5,494 nt of DNA from Opitutia bacterium (GTDB taxonomy: Bacteria; Verrucomicrobiota; Verrucomicrobiia; Opitutales; Opitutaceae). How positions within the stretch are numbered: position 1 is the first letter of the stretch; each line of letters begins with the position of its first letter. The DNA is taken from contig JANXWT010000166.1 of the NCBI GenBank assembly GCA_025351035.1, positions 1 to 5,494 of the forward strand, written 5' to 3'. Position numbers and translations under genes: made by a program. Below are positions 4,810-5,494 of this stretch, one piece after another. Under the pieces are notes generated by a model. That model was not told where the DNA came from. It searched no databases and saw only the letters and a program-made list of their open reading frames with translations.

Positions 4810-5494
4810 TCAGGCGGTCGCGGCGGCGAACTCTTTCTTCACCCAGTCGTAGCCTTTGGCTTCGAGTTCGAGCGCGAGGGATTTGTCGCCACTCTTCACG
4901 AGGTGGCCGTCCCACATGACGTGGACGTAATCGGGCACGATGTAGTCGAGCAGACGCTGGTAGTGCGTGATGAGCAAAATGCCGGGCGCGGACGGACCGT
5001 TGCGCTGGGCGTTGACGCCGTCGGCGACGATGCGGAGCGCGTCGATGTCGAGGCCGGAGTCGGTCTCGTCCATCAGGGCAAACTTCGGCTCGAGCATCGC
5101 CATCTGGAGAATCTCGCAGCGCTTTTTCTCCCCGCCGGAGAAACCGTCATTGACCGAGCGCGAGGTAAATTTCCGGTCGATCTTGAGCAGATCCATTTTT
5201 GCGTAGAGGCGCTTGTAGTAACCGGCGGCGTCGAGCTCCTCGCCCTCGGCTAGGCGGGCCTGCACGGCGGCGCGCATGAAGTTGGCGATGGAGACGCCGG
5301 GAATTTCGCTCGGGTATTGGAAGGCGAGGAAGATGCCGGCGCGCGCGCGCTCGTCGGCCTGCATCGCGAGGATCGACTGGCCGTCGATCTGCACGTCACC
5401 GCGGGTGATGGTGTAGTCCGGGTGGCCGGCGATCGCCTTCGCGAGCGTGCTTTTGCCGGTGCCGTTGGGGCCCATGATGGCGTGCACTTCGCCG
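4810..5494 (-). CDS. sufC: SufC, Fe-S assembly ATPase (5' end outside window)
   Basis: SufC is the soluble ABC-type ATPase that drives conformational change in the SufBC2D scaffold; it is not a transporter. The frame runs off the right edge: the visible protein begins GEVHAIMGPNG, which is internal in the family, so roughly the first 25 residues are missing and the start cannot be placed. A GTG at 5485-5487 is an ordinary valine codon, not the start. Numbering from that valine, Walker A is GPNGTGKST (6-14), the Q-loop glutamine is 57 in FQYP, the signature is SGGEKKR (117-123), Walker B ends ALMDE (Asp140, Glu141), the D-loop is SGLD (144-147) and the switch histidine is His175 in LLITHYQ. 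The DSGLDIDAL and GYDWV blocks are typical of SufC. All ATPase residues are intact. It is the first visible gene of the sufCBDT operon; any promoter lies outside the window. Confidence 0.95.
   Translation of the reverse strand, partial: GEVHAIMGPNGTGKSTLAKAIAGHPDYTITRGDVQIDGQSILAMQADERARAGIFLAFQYPSEIPGVSIANFMRAAVQARLAEGEELDAAGYYKRLYAKMDLLKIDRKFTSRSVNDGFSGGEKKRCEILQMAMLEPKFALMDETDSGLDIDALRIVADGVNAQRNGPSAPGILLITHYQRLLDYIVPDYVHVMWDGHLVKSGDKSLALELEAKGYDWVKKEFAAATA

Noticed and set aside
3476..4852. Plus-strand open frame of 458 codons opposite sufB
   Set aside because: It lies antisense to a complete, highly conserved sufB and its translation is a low-complexity Val/Gly/Asp/Leu-rich sequence typical of the antisense frame of GC-rich genes.
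5485..5487. GTG as the start codon of sufC
   Set aside because: The frame stays open to the window edge and the preceding Gly-Glu plus GPNGTGKST match the interior of SufC, so this is an internal valine.

Overview
The window carries five genes, all on the minus strand, so it reads from right to left: sufC (5' end cut by the window edge), sufB, sufD, sufT and xdhC. The base composition is high in G+C. None of the start codons visible in the window has a Shine-Dalgarno motif. The SufCBDT order, the long-form SufT and four kinds of short dispersed repeat suggest a member of the Verrucomicrobiota, possibly close to Opitutaceae. That assignment rests on recalled resemblance and was not tested by a search.

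Layout. Positions 5494-1285 hold an iron-sulfur (SUF) assembly operon. SufC is the ATPase, SufB and SufD are the scaffold and its paralogous partner, and SufT is a MIP18/DUF59-type maturation factor. Gaps are short: 86 bases between sufC and sufB with two small hairpins, 101 bases between sufB and sufD with a long imperfect AT-rich inverted repeat, and 8 bases between sufD and sufT. No cysteine desulfurase (sufS) or sufU lies in the window. Positions 1093-257 encode XdhC, the chaperone that matures the molybdenum cofactor of xanthine dehydrogenase-type enzymes. Its clients are themselves Fe-S proteins, so the neighbourhood is coherent, although co-transcription is not shown. Positions 1-256 contain no gene that I can support.

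The genes look ordinary. The unusual features are the small insertions in and around them. (1) sufD carries an in-frame 33-base insertion. It consists of a REP-like hairpin of 25 bases plus a perfect 8-base direct repeat, and it adds 11 residues to the protein. (2) The last 13 codons and stop of sufT occur twice, 102 bases apart. The two copies encode the same peptide but differ at 10 of 13 codons, all synonymously, and the 60 bases between them include a palindromic dispersed repeat. This looks like a scar where a foreign or diverged sufT 3' end displaced the resident one. (3) The last ten codons of xdhC are read out of a 7-base-period repeat. These features suggest that short repeats are reshaping gene ends and loops in an otherwise conserved housekeeping locus. 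I see no new defence system or other complete novel system here.
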